A stretch of 54,122 nucleotides of DNA from Pelagophyceae sp. CCMP2097 (lineage: Eukaryota > Sar > Pelagophyceae): assembly GCA_026770575.1 (NCBI GenBank), contig MU657264.1, forward strand, positions 81,483-135,604. Direction: 5' to 3'. The notes below the pieces were generated by a model. The model searched no databases, was not told the origin of the DNA, and saw only the letters and a list, made by a program, of their open reading frames with translations. Numbering within the stretch: position 1 is the stretch's first letter; the number at the start of each line of letters is the position of its first letter. A program made the translations under genes and the position numbers. Positions 21,222 through 33,200 of the stretch are shown here, piece by piece.

Positions 21222-21290
21222 GATCGCACTGATGACCTTCAGATAACGGGACTACCGCTCTATCGTCTAGGGTCTCTGAAAGGCAGCTTT
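21222..21290 (-). other. tRNA-like relic
   Basis: On the minus strand the order AGACCCTAGACGATAGAGCG, CCGTTATCTGAAGG and CAGTGCGATCCGG resembles D-arm, anticodon arm (loop bases TTATCTG) and T-arm blocks of a tRNA. Stem pairing is incomplete. Likely another SINE head or a decayed tRNA pseudogene. Confidence 0.3.
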
Positions 21291-21765
21291 ATTTTGGTCT
21301 GAAATTTCATGCGAGACTTGGGCAACAGTTGGGGTTCAAAAGTGTATATAAAGCCGCAGCTTGACCTTTAACGGCCATTCAACGGACTGAAAAAACAGTA
21401 CTCGATTGTGATGAAGGAAGCCTGGGTAGATGGCAACGGGGCGCGCGGGCGCACGCGGAAGCGACGTTGCCCGCGCGGGCGACGGACCTCGGCGCGGATC
21501 GGTGGCTCCAAAGGAGCGACGAAAACGGTTGGCTGTGGACTCAGAAAGGCCTGAGAAAGGGAAACGCGCGGAGCAAGAAATGCTTCGCGCGCCGGTCACA
21601 GGAGTCGGGGGGACAAACGGTCTGTTGCAGAAGCTAGTTCATGGGCACCCGCAACCAGTTCCGAGGCGACGGGACTATCGGAGGTCGACTGCGCTCACAC
21701 TCTCAAAACTAAACCGAGAAACATGCGATTGACGGAACCTATTATAGCACTGGAGAGCTGATGGT
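21290..21765 (+). repeat. Dispersed TATA-containing repeat with small open frame, copy 1
   Basis: Strongly similar over about 475 bp to 48920-49400. Both start with a TCTGAAATTTCATGCG block, carry GTGTATATAAAGCC (a TATA box), then AACGGCCATTCAACGGACTG and a shared open region. In this copy the frame 21430-21732 runs ATG to stop for 100 residues (basic, with GTNGLLQKLVHGHPQPVPRR). The TATA box lies about 85 bp upstream. It could be the 5' end of a mobile element with its own promoter. Confidence 0.65.
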
Positions 21766-21899
21766 AAATCCACCAGAATACATTTGAAATATTCGACGTT
21801 TTGCATGGAATATATATCACCAAAAAGAGACTTGAAACCACAGCCAGTGATTCAGAAAAACATATGCTAAAAAAAGAGACTTGAAACACAAGTCTCTTC

Positions 21900-22105
21900 T
21901 GGGGCATAGGAATTATACTAGCAGGAAGTTCCACCCCCAATTAGAATCAGCTTTCCCGGAAATCCCCCGATTAGAATCAACCTTTTTCTGAACATATTCT
22001 GCTCTATCGGAGCAACGTGATTTCCTTTTTCTGGACATATTATATTTCCAAGCTCCCTGATTGGTCAGAAACGATTCTAGTTGGGGGTGGAATTTCCTAT
22101 GCCTC
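21900..22105. repeat. Imperfect inverted repeat
   Basis: GCATAGGAATT...TTCCACCCCCAATTAGAATC (about 21904-21950) is mirrored by GATTCTAGTTGGGGGTGGAA...CCTATGCC (about 22073-22104). Probably a fold-back or nested MITE relic. Confidence 0.6.
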
Positions 22106-22875
22106 CGATTTAAGAGCCTTATTTTGCCTCGAATATTTCAAATGCATCTCTTTCAGCGACCACTTCCTCGACGCCGTACACAAGCACCAACGACAGGCTA
22201 CCTTCCTACCGACCGATAATTGCCAACATTTCGGAACCGAAAAGTATCGTCGATACTTCGTCGATATTTGCCGGGGTTGGAGGTCGAGAGGCACTTTGCA
22301 GCTAGGAAGTTCCTATAAAGTGCCGCTTGAAGCCCGAAGAAACCCGTAATCTTGTTAAATTTTAACAAAATTTATGCTCTTAAGTTTCGTCATGTGCCCG
22401 TTTGAGGTAAAATACTCGCATACCGACGAAGCATCGATACTTCGTCGATATTTGCCGGGATTATTGTCAATCCTAGTTGCCGATATTTGCCGGGATTCCC
22501 GTCCACCCCTGTCGTTGGTCCTTGGCCGTACAGTCCAACAACACCTTTGCCTTAGCCCCTACGGGGGCCCTTATCGAGGATCAAGGTGACGCGGGAGCCC
22601 CGCGCCGGCGGCTCTAAGTCCACCATGTAACCCACAACGGTCTCGCTTCGGAGCCTCCGGATGGGAGCGCTGGTTGGGTGCGAACAAGGGAAGACCCGCC
22701 AAACTCGGAAGTGCAAACGGAGGCCGCCGAGTGCCCTTCATCGTCGGGAGTTGTTGAGGCGCTTTAGTCCAAAACGTTTCGATGCCCACGGATTCGGCCT
22801 CGCCTGAAGGGGATAAGGCAGCGGCCGCGGGGCGTATAAGAGCTCTTCCCCAACCATGCCGGTATTTTACTCATT
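22106..22875. other. Intergenic, dispersed repeats
   Basis: Three occurrences of CGATATTTGCCGGG (about 22262, 22448, 22482). The stretch 22527-22590 (ACAGTCCAACAACACCTTTG then CCCCTACGGGGGCCCTTATCG) is homologous to 50195-50250. No gene seen. Confidence 0.5.
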
Positions 22876-22879
22876 TTTG

Positions 22880-22942
22880 AGGACCCGAAGGGTCCTTGCC
22901 GTTTAATCAACTTCAGTTTACGGCAAGGGCCCTTCGGGTCCT
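22880..22942. repeat. Fold-back, 23-bp arms
   Basis: Arms 22880-22902 and 22920-22942 are complementary except for one base (AGGACCCGAAGGGTCCTTGC and its partner), with a 17-bp loop. Directly downstream, 22973-23027 is a GTCY/GTCT tetranucleotide-rich tract. Confidence 0.85.
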
Positions 22943-23049
22943 TTGATTGAAGGATTACCAGGGGCAATTTTTGTCTGTCCGTCTGTCCTTCTGTCTGTAT
23001 GTCCGTCCGTCCTTCTGTCTGTCCACGGGTAAATCAGTGAGGTTCCGCC

Positions 23050-23375
23050 TTTGGGAAGAAAAGGGCAGCAACTCGGCCAATTCCGCGATTGGTGGTTGAT
23101 GCGATCGCTAAAATTGGGAGTGGAGGTCGAGCAGGAGCCTCATTGGAATCATCATAGAAGATGTTTTTGGTCACAGGTTCGAATCTGGTCGACCGCAAAA
23201 AAAAAAATCTCAATAAGAAATAAAAAAATAAAAATAAAGATAAGGAGGAATTGAAGGTTCAGCGATTAGTTAAATAATTTTAATTATTTAACTGGGCATT
23301 GCAATGGGGTTTTTCTGTATCCTTCGCTCGAAGTTGGGTCCTCCGTGTGCCTCCGGCGCGCTCTTGTAATACACG
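23050..23375 (+). mobile_element. SINE-like unit plus dispersed repeat, copy 1
   Basis: 23083-23200 is homologous to 52971-53090: both share GGTCGAGCAGGAGCCTCATT and GGAATCATCATAGAAG and end in a pol III B-box-like GGTTCGAATCTGGTCG. An A-rich tail (23199-23240) follows. 23238-23375 is then homologous to the left end of the window (1-115), including AGCGATTAGTTAAATAATTT. An internally promoted SINE with A-rich tail inserted beside another repeat would give this layout. Confidence 0.55.
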
Positions 23376-23615
23376 CCAGGTTTTTTCCGAGGTAAATTAT
23401 TGCTAATCGGAATCGGAAAGGCTTACGTGGCGCGTGTCGTGGACGATCAGGGCGTGCACGGCGCCCTCGGGTCGGAAATTGTGATTTTCTTAATCACACA
23501 CCCACTTTTGTCACAAATATCCCAATAAATCAATTTTGGGACCTACTCAAATCTTGTAAATCCCTCATTGAGAGGCAAAAATGGAGCCAGAGCTGCGCGG
23601 GGGCCCGTAGCGCCT

Positions 23616-23716
23616 CCCCAGTGATCGTGGGAGGTGCCTCGTTATAAGCAAGATTGTGTGTCTCGACGAGATGAGCAATCTTGCTCATAACGAGGGACCT
23701 CCCGCGATCACTGGGG
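23616..23716. repeat. Long near-perfect hairpin, 41-bp arms
   Basis: Arms 23616-23656 and 23676-23716 pair with few mismatches (CCCCAGTGATCGTGGGAGG ... CCTCCCGCGATCACTGGGG), loop about 19 bp. Hairpin length suits a fold-back element or a small-RNA precursor. Confidence 0.85.
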
Positions 23717-24164
23717 GCGACTTCGGGCGCGGGCACTGAAAGCCGATATTCCAATCTTGCCGCAGACGAGCGGCCCAGAGAGAAACTGAGGGTACCAGCG
23801 CAGAGTGCATCGCGGGTGCTTTGCCGCGGGACCCAGTTGTGGGCCCGACTCTCCGCCAGCGTGAAGATCGTCTTAAACTCGAATGCTCCGTGAGCAAATT
23901 GCTTTCGCCGAACATGTAACGCCGCCGGGCCACGGGTGAGCTTTGCGGTCGACTGTCCGTCGAACCGAGAACCCGGCTCGGCCCTCGGCCTTGAAGCGTG
24001 CTGCGCCCCAGGAAGCCTGAACGCTCCGGACCTTCGACGGTGTAGTGCCCAAAGGCTCGGCAGTGCTGGCAGAGATGGGACACCTTCAGCCATGATGCGG
24101 CGCAGGGGACGCACAGGTACTCATGCACAAACTTGTGCCATGCTTGTGCCACAGTGCCATCCAT
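23685..24164 (-). pseudogene. Possible degenerate element-derived coding sequence
   Basis: On the minus strand, from about 24164, the frame reads AWHKFVHEYLCVPCAASWLK then HLCQHCRAFGHYTVEG, with two CxxC pairs like a small zinc-binding module. A second overlapping frame down to 23530 is also protein-like. No family could be named, and the segment ends in a long hairpin, so a decayed transposon gene is the likeliest reading. It is divergent from RPA2. Confidence 0.25.
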
Positions 24165-24257
24165 GGTAAATTATCGCTAATCGGCATCTCGAGGCGATAA
24201 CTTCGTGCCTCGGTCAACTCTTGCTCGCGCTGCGCGCCGCGCTTTGCCCGCCTCGAT

Positions 24258-27200
24258 ATGATCGGCATGGCGGAGGCGACGGGCCCGCACCTGGAGTCGT
24301 TCGACCAGTTCATCAAGGAGTCGCTGGATGCCGGGATGGCTTCCATGCCGGAGCAAAAATTTATCGTCGAGGCCAATGGCTCTACGACCACCGTTGTCCT
24401 CCGCGCAGTCAACATCGAAGTCGGCGCGCCCGTAAGCATCCCTTCAGGAAGCGGACGGGGCGGACGCGGACGCGGACTGGAGAGGACGCGACAGGAGAGG
24501 CGGCACGCTCCAGCGGCGGCGAGGAGCATGCCGAGAGGCGGGGAGCATGCCTGGAGAGCATGCCGCGAGGCGGGGACTGACTGCCGCGGCCGTGCTCGGA
24601 TGCCTCATCGGCCGCGTTGCCTCGTCTGAGAGTTTGTGCTTTGGTGACCGATCTTTGATCGATCGACCGATTCCAACTTTGATCGATGAATCGACCGATT
24701 TTCCCGATATTAGGCGCGCGTCGACGAGGCCGGCGTGGACCGCCTCCTTCTGCCGCGCGAGTGCCGCGAGCGCGGGATGTCGTACGGCGCCCCGGCGGCG
24801 GTGACGTACGAAGCAGAGGTGGATGATCGTACTGTCAGCATGGTCAAGTCAGCCGGCCAGTTCCCCGTACGTCCCACCCTCCGCCGTCCCGCGCCGACGC
24901 TCCTTTAGATCATGGTCAAGTCGTCGAAGTGCCACCTGCACGGGCTTGGCGCCGAGGCGCTGATTCACTACAGGGAGGAGGATACCGAAATGGGCGGGTG
25001 CGTTGGTCTCGGACTTGCTCTCGAATTCCTCTCCGGTGCCTCTCGAATCCTCTCGACGGTTTCCGGCCAGGTACTTCATCGTCAACGGCCTCGAGAAGGT
25101 GATCCGCCTCCTCCAGGTGCGCTTTCGGTGGCGGGAGGTTGCGCAGCCGAGGGCACCTTGATTGCCAACCTCACTTGTTGAGCCGATTGGAAACGAGGAG
25201 ATTCGGGTCTCCGGTCGCTCAATCTCCGCCAAACCCCATCAGGTTTGTCCAAGCCCGTCTCGGAAGGGTCTGGGTCAAGGGCCAAAGGGCAAACCCAAAG
25301 GGCAGACGGCCAAAACGCGCAAACCCGACGCGCGGGTCTTCAGGGCAAACCCCAAGCCGCCGCGGCTCCTATCTCCGGCTTCTCGAGACGGCGCCTCGAG
25401 ACGGCGCCTTTTCGACGGTCCGACGGCCATTCGAAACGGCGCCTGGAAACGGCGCCTGGAGACGGCCATTCGAGACGTTGCCTATAGACGACGACGGCCC
25501 CTCGAGCGCATTGAGACGGCCCCTCGAGAAGTCTCCCGAAAGGCTTCTGGAGACGGCCCCTTTCGACGGCCATTCGAAACGGCGCTTTTGCGAGGCCTCT
25601 GGAGACGGCCATTCGAAACGGCGTCTTGAGACTGCCCCTGGAGACGGCTCCTCGAGACGATCCCTCGAGACGGCCCCTGGAGACGGCCCTTCGAGACGGC
25701 CCCTCGAAACGGCCCTTTCGATGGTCATTCGAAACGGCGCCTTGGGACGGCCCTTCGAGAGACCCGGACGACCCCTTGGACGGTCGCTTGGGCGGTCCCT
25801 GGGATAATGCCTTTGGACAGTTCTTTTGGAGAGCTCCTTTGAGGGGCCCTCGAGGGGCCCTCTGTGACGGTCGCTTTGACGGCGGCCCTCGACAGTCCCT
25901 TTGACGGCCACTCGGCTGCCGGCCCCTCGACTGCAGCCCCTCTGCGACGACCCCTCGATGGGCGCTCGGGCGGTTGCTTGGATGGTCCCTCGACGGTCTC
26001 TTGGGCGGTCCTTTGGACACTTCCTTTGGACACTTCCTTTGGACACTTCCTTTGGACTGTTCCGATTGTCGGGTCCCTTGGGCGGGCCCTCTGCGACGGT
26101 TTCGTGTACCGTCCCTTCGAGGGTCCTTTCGAGGGTCCCTTTGACCGATGCCTTGGATGGGCCCTCCAAGGTCTTGGATGAAAGGGGAAATCGCTCCGGC
26201 CTTGACCGCCGAAGCAACGGCCCGTCCGGAGAGCGATTTGTGCCAAACCCACGTCGCGGCTTGGTCGAGCGACGAAACCCACATTGGGGTTGCGGGAAAC
26301 CCACATTCGGCTTCCGGCGAAGGGCCAGACCCGCTCAAAGACGCGAATATTCGGCAAACCCGACGAGCGGGTTCAAGGGCCAGCCCGTTTGCTGCTCCTG
26401 GTCGCCAACCCCAGAGTTCACCTCGAGTCGCTCTGGATCATTTTTTGCGGTCTTGCGTCCCTCCAGAGTGGCATCGCCCACCCGCGCTGCTCGAGGTGCC
26501 GCAGCGCAACCACGCGCAAGCGATTCAGCGGTCTGCGTACTCGAAGCGCGGCCCCTTGTTCACGCAGAACGCGGTCATGATGAAGTGCGTAGTAACCCCG
26601 GCAACTCGTCCGAATTTGCAGCCACCGGTGGGTCATTTTCGACTAAGGTGCGTCCGCCCCGACCAGTCTTCCACCACGAACACGCTCCACTTCCTCATCA
26701 ACGGCGCCATCCGCCTGCGCGTCTCCGTCGCCAAGAACGAATTTATGATCCCGTTGGTCGTCATCCTCAAGGTCCGTTTGCAGCGTCCCGATTCGAACCG
26801 CGGCCAACCGATCGAGGCCGAGAAGACTTGCGGCAAAGGACGCATTTGGGGTCGCGGCGCTTCCGAACCGCCGCAGAGCCTCTGGCCTGGTCCGGAGGAC
26901 GGGCGCCCTGCGGCGGTGCGACTCTGCGGCGCCCGAGGTGGCCCCGGTGCCTCGACGGTATCTCGACCCTTTAGACGGCCCCGGAGGCATCAACGGAGAA
27001 AGACCCCTCGGCGGTCCCTTGGCCGAGGCGGTCGGCCCCCCGGCATTCCGGAGAGGGACCTGCTCCAAGCACGAGACCTCGACGAGACCAAAGGCAAACT
27101 CTGGAGACGGCCCTTCCCAAGGCCGGTCACGGTCCGACCTCGCACGGTTCCCCGTTTGCCCCGAGCCTGCGCGACGTTTGCGCTTTCAAGACGGCCGCCG

Positions 27201-30200
27201 CAGATGCCTGCCGGTGGGTTGCATGTCCACGGGATGCGCGTCTTTTTGTGCGCTTTTCGCCGCAATGCGGCGGACCCTCCGGCGGTCCGGCGTTGCGACG
27301 TGGGGTCCTCTGCAAACGGCCCGAAAAACGGTCCGAAAAACGGCCCGAAAAACGGCCCGGAGACGGGCCCGGGAAAAGGTCCCTCGACGGCCCCGGGACT
27401 GTGTCGACGACGGTCCGTTGACATTTTGTCGACGACGGTCCGTTGACATTTTGTCGACGACGGTCCTTTTGACATTTTGTCGACGACGGTCCTTTTGACA
27501 TTTTGTCGACGACGATGGCCCCGGAATCGGTCTCGAGATGACCCGGGAATCCGTTTGGCCGTCCCCTCGGTGGCCCCTCGGCCGGGTGCGACGCCGCCGG
27601 AGCTCGAGACGGTCCCGAAGCAATGGGCCTCTCGAGGAGAGTCAAAAAAGGTCCATCGGCATCGCCCCTCGACAGTCCCTTGAAGAGGCTCCAAAAAAGC
27701 GGCCCTTTGAAAGGGCCCCTTTTTGGAGTGTCGTTTGAAACGGTCCCGAAGCAACGGCCCCTCGTTGCTCCCAACGGGAAACCGACCCAGACGGAGCACG
27801 GGCCTACGGCGGTCCTTGAAGACGCCCCAAATGGGCCGTCCCCAAGGGACTCCCCAAGGGCAGCCCCCGAAGAGATGGTCCCTTGTTGGAGATGGCCCCT
27901 TGTTGGAGACGGCCCCGAGATGGACTGCCCCTTGGAGGGCGGTCCCTCGACGACGCCCCCCCTCTGTGCACCGGCCCCGAAGAAACGGCCCCTCTGTACA
28001 CCGGCCCCGCTCTTCCGAACACCGTCGACGAAACGGCACCCGCTCTTCCGAACCTCGACCCGGCTCCTATTGAGGGTCCCTCGCCTCTGGTTGGAGGGAC
28101 GGTCCTTCGAGGACGGTCTACGGCCCTGGGCCTTGAACAAGGCCCCTCTATACGACCCTCGAAGAAAGGTCCGACGAGACGGTAAGAACGAGACGGTCCT
28201 TTTCCCAATGGAGCCTCTCGATGGACCATTCTCCAGACGGCCCTTTGAGACGGTCCCGAAGAAACGGGCCCTCGAGAAATAGTCAAGGGCCTCTGGGCGG
28301 TCATTGGAGACTGCCCCTTGGAGGGCGGCCCCCGCAGGCGGTCCTTCCAAAGGGCCCGTCCTTTTCAACGGCCCTTTCCAACGGCCCATTTTTTTTGTTG
28401 CGGGGCTTTGGAACTTTGCGTTTTGCGGGGTCGAAAAACGGCGTTTGGCAGTCACAGCCGCGACCGAGGGTGCATCGTTCGGGACCACGGGTGCGCTCTG
28501 TGCGCCATGGCAACGTCGCCCGTCGGTTTCGGATCCCGCCCCGCCACGAGGGGTCGCCCGACGGCTTGCGACACTGGCAGGACGCCAGCCGCTTTGGGCG
28601 GCTTGGAAAGACGCTTTGGATCTTGTTCTTCCCACTGCCTTGCCGGTTCGGTTGCATAGTCGCGGCTCCCGAAGAGGCCATTCGCGCAAGTGTTCCTCGG
28701 GAGACGGAGCGGGAGACTTGGACGGGAACCGAGCGCCCGAAAAAGCAATGCGGCCCTTTTCGGCGAATGCGAAAAGGGCTTGGCCGCGCCAGAGGGGCCG
28801 GGCTTGGGCGCATCTTCCAAGGATTCGATCCAATTAGGCGCTGCGGCCCGAAGCCTCGGACCACGAAATCTACGCAAACCTCAACGTGGACCCCGACGTG
28901 GGCGCTTGCCTGGACTCGTTGCTGCAGGACCAAAAGTGCGCGACGGCGACGCCGGTGGCCTTCCTCGGGCTCATGTTTGCCGATCTGCTCCGCAACTATT
29001 TCCCAAAGTCGGAGGACCCGGCCGTTGTGGGCACCTTCTTCCTCGAAAACTACATCGCAGTCCACGTACGCGACTTGGCATCAAAGTTCGACGCCCTGGT
29101 CCACATGGCGCGCAAGCTCTACCGCTTCTCGCTCGGCAAGCGCGCAGACGGCGCCGCCCCGAACCGGAAAACCCGGCCCCAAGGTGCAGCGTCGCACGCC
29201 GCAAGGCCGCCTGGACCACGGCCAAAGGTCCCGAATGCAAGGTCTCTCGACGGCCCTCTTCGCCGAATCCGTGCCCTCGAGGATGCCCCCCTCTTGAGGG
29301 TCCCTTTATGCGGCCCCTTTCGAGGGCTCCTGTCGTTGTGAAAACCCGCGTCGAATTCGAGCGCCCCGGCGCGCGTCTAGCAAGCCCGCCCCCGGGCCGG
29401 AGACGGCCGCCTTTGGGCGATTTCAGTTCGCGGTCCTCAAAAAGCATGTCCGTCTCCTGGAGGACCGCCTGCGGGGCCCTTTTTACGGCCCGACAAGGGC
29501 CCCTCCAGATGGCAACTTGTCAACGAATGCGGACCCAAAGTCTCACGGCCCGAATGCGAGAGGAAGCCCGAAAATCGCAAACGCGAGACTTTGGCAAAGT
29601 TCAAAGGACTCAAGGGGTCCCGAAAGGCCCCGTGCTCCCCGACGGCAAGTTTTCCGTGAAAAAGGCACTCAGAAAAGGTTCCCCGACGGCAAGGTCCCCG
29701 ATCCCACGTCCCCGTGACGGGGTGGTGGCACCGTGCCGAGGTCCCTGCGACCGGGACCCCGATACACGTTCCACTCGGGTCCCTTCTTGTGACGGAGGAC
29801 CCCTTTGGCCCCGTGACGGCATCTGATGCATCTGTGCCACGGTCAATGTGCGACGAGGTGACAACGATGATGATGTCAATCCCCATGCGAACTTTTCCGT
29901 GAAAAAGGCACTCAGAAAAGGTTCCCCGACGGCAAGGTCCCCGATCCCACGTCCCAGCGACGGGGTGGTGGCACCGTGCCGAGGTCCTTGCGACCCCGTG
30001 GCAAATTCCGGATGACGAGGGACCTCTACGGGAATCAGAGGGCCCCAGGTCAGAGGGCCCCCGTCAGAGGGCCCGAAGTCAGACGGGTTGTGTCAAAATT
30101 CCGTGTCATCCATGCCATCTCTTGCCACCCATGCCATCTCTTGCCACCCATGCCGACGAAGGGTTGGCCATTTCCAAAAGTTGTCTTGATTTCCAAGGAC

Positions 30201-33200
30201 CCCCGTTGCGCAAGTCGGGACTGTCTCGGAGACGAGACCATAGGGATGTCAATCGATGCCACGTCTCACCGGGCCCCGTCCGAAGGGGCGAGTTTGCGGC
30301 TCGAGCAGGTTGGAGCCATCCTCGAGAGCAACAGTTCGTGGCAACAATGCACGTATTCCGGAAGCGATTCGAAAATTCAAAAAACGTAGGTGCCGCGAGG
30401 ACAACGTGGATTGCGTCGCGCACCACAACCTGCTGCTCCCGGGCCATTTGCTCTCTGCCTTTGTGAAAGAGAAGATCGACGAGGCGATGAGCGGCGCCGC
30501 GCAGCATGTCCAGCGATTGGCGCGCGCGGCGAACACCGAAAACGCCACGTCGGAGCAGCGTCTGGGATTGGCCGATTGGCATCGGCGATTGGCATCGGCG
30601 ATTGGAATCGGCGATTGGAATCGGCGATTGGAATCGGCGGAGCGCGGGTCGGAACCATTCTTTGGGGTCTGAAATGGACGAATCAATGTTGGAAAATCCC
30701 GGTAGCAACCTCCCCGGCTCCGCAGGGCCCTGCACATGACCTGCAAAGGACCCCAAGCCGGGCCCTCTGTGGAGACGGCCCCGAGAGAAGCTTGATGACG
30801 CAGCGTATGGACCCTCGCGCCGGTCTCACCGGCCTCTCGAAAGGACCCGGTGCGCGGCACCCCTTCGAAAGCTTTGATCGAGTCCCCGAATACGCTTCCA
30901 GAATCCTCCAAACCTGTTCAAGGGGCCTTTTCAACGGGCCCGCCAGAGGGCCCGGGAAGGTGTCTTTTGAGCGTCTCTTTTGCGTCGTGCGAAAGCCCCC
31001 CCGTCGCAAGAGGCTCCTTTTGCAAGGGCGCTCCATTCGGCGGTCGGAAGGACCTCTGATCAACCCGGTCGAACGTTGGAGAAAGCGCTGTGCTGCGGGG
31101 CCGATTCTTGGCCAAACCGGAGCTCAAAAGGGAGCGCTCTCCGCAGGCGGTCTGTCGGGACTCGCAAGGCGCCGAGACGGCCCTTCCAAATCGACGAAAT
31201 TGTGAACGACGTGAGACGGGCACAACGGCACAACGGCACAACGGGCCCGGCTAGGCCCGTCCAAAGGGCGCCGCTCAACTCTTGGAGCCATCCAAAGGCG
31301 ACGGACCCTCGTTCCCAACGTTGACGTTCCCCCCTCCAATGGCCTTTGCGGTGGGACCCTCGAAAGGGCCCTCGACGCGGCCCAATGCGCCCCGGAATTA
31401 CCCCGGAGTCGGAATTACCCCGGAGTCGGAATTACCCGGAATCGGAATTACCCCGGAGACGGAATTACCCGGAGTCGGAATTACCAGAGTCGGAACCACC
31501 CACCCGGCCCGAGAAGAGCGGCCTAGGGGCCGGAGGAAGGGTGCGGGCCTTTCAACGGACCTTTATGCGCCACCAGCCTCTTTCAAGGCCCCAAAACGGG
31601 CCTTGAAAACGGCTCCAAGACGGACAGTACGGACCTTGGTGACGGCCCCTCGAGGGACGGCCCCGGAGACGGACGATACGGCCTCGACGGCCCTCGTCTG
31701 CTGCGTTCCCGGCGTTCGACTCTTTCCTCCGCGGTGGCGCCGCCAAGCCCTCCGTTTCCGCGGTGGGCCTTTCAAGGGACCGTACCCTGTCCGGTCCAGC
31801 CCGGGGGATTCAAAGAAATCCAGAGCCGGGCCCGAGAAGGCGGCCAAAGTCTCCAGGCAGGCCCCGACGCTCTCAATGCGCCAAAGTGCAAACCGGAGGC
31901 GCATCTATGGATGAAGGGCACTCTTCCCCAAAGGTCATAGGGGCCGTCGCAATGGCCCGGCAAGGTGGGAGTTTGAGCGATACTGCCGGAGAAAGGTCGA
32001 GGCGAGCGTCACTTTGCAGAGCCCCTCTCCCCTCGAAAGCTCGCCGCTCCTCTCCAACGGCCTTTTTCCAGAAAACGGGTCCAGAAAACGGGTCCAGAAA
32101 ACGGGTCCCGAAAACGGGTCCAGAAAACGGGTCCCGAAAACGGTTCCCGAAAACCCAGAAAAAAGCCTCGGACGGACGCCTCCTTCCGGGCCTGCGACTT
32201 TGTGCGGCGACGTTTCGGGTTGCCGACAATGCACACGCCAAGTCTCGTAGGTTCGACGTCGCCGCGACGGTGCCCAAGATGGTCGAGCGGTATTCCAGGT
32301 CGATCGGCGCCAAGATTGCAACCTTCTTGGCCACCGGCAACCTCGTCTCCTCCTCCGGCTTGGACCTGCAGCAAGTCTCCGGCTTCGTCATCATCGCCGA
32401 AAGACTGAACCAGTGGTGCGTCGCCGAGGCGGGGCGCCCCTTTTCTTACGCGCCACCCCGTGAACAGACGCGCAGGCGTTACCTGTCTCATTTCCGGTCG
32501 GTGCACCGAGGGCAGTTTTTTACGACGATGAAGACGACGGCGGTTCGAAAGCTCTTGCCGGAGAGCTGGGGCTTCCTCTGCCCGGTACGTGGGCGCGTCT
32601 CGGTTGTCTTCTTCGTCTTTGTATTCTTTGATTCGCCGTCTCGACGCTCTTGTTGCGAGATACGGGCCCAAAGCTCCCAAAGAGGCGCCGCCCCGGAAGC
32701 AAGGTCGCGAAAGGCCCCTTGAATGCGACCTCTCCAAGGCCACGTCTCGCGCGAGTCGGAATTATACGGCATTCGAGACGGGCCGCTGGACGATGAGTTG
32801 GTCTTTCGATTGCCTCGAAATGCGCCGCATTGTCCCCTCTACGGCCCCGCTGGACCCGCAAAGGTCGACGACGGCCCCATGCCTCGATCGAGGGCCCGGT
32901 CAAAGGCCCCGTTTCGAATGAGACGCCCCGAATGGAGTCTGGATGAAGAGACCCTCGAAACGCTCAATTGCAACCAAATGCACCCTCGAGAAACATGCCC
33001 TCGAGACAAGCGGCGGGCCCCTCGAGGCGGTCGCTCTCGACGGTCGCTCTCGACGGTTCCTCTCGACGGCCCCAACGGCCCCATCTCCACGGCCCCTCTC
33101 AAAAACGGCCCCTTCAAAAGTGGCAAACACGGACAGTGCGCGACTGCAGTCTCTTAAGACAATCCCTCTCGACGACGGTCTTGATAGACGGCCCCTTGAT

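Noticed and set aside
27127..28833. A 568-residue minus-strand open frame
   Set aside because: Antisense of RPA2 intron 6 repeats; low-complexity Arg/Pro/Gly/Ser with no family match by eye.
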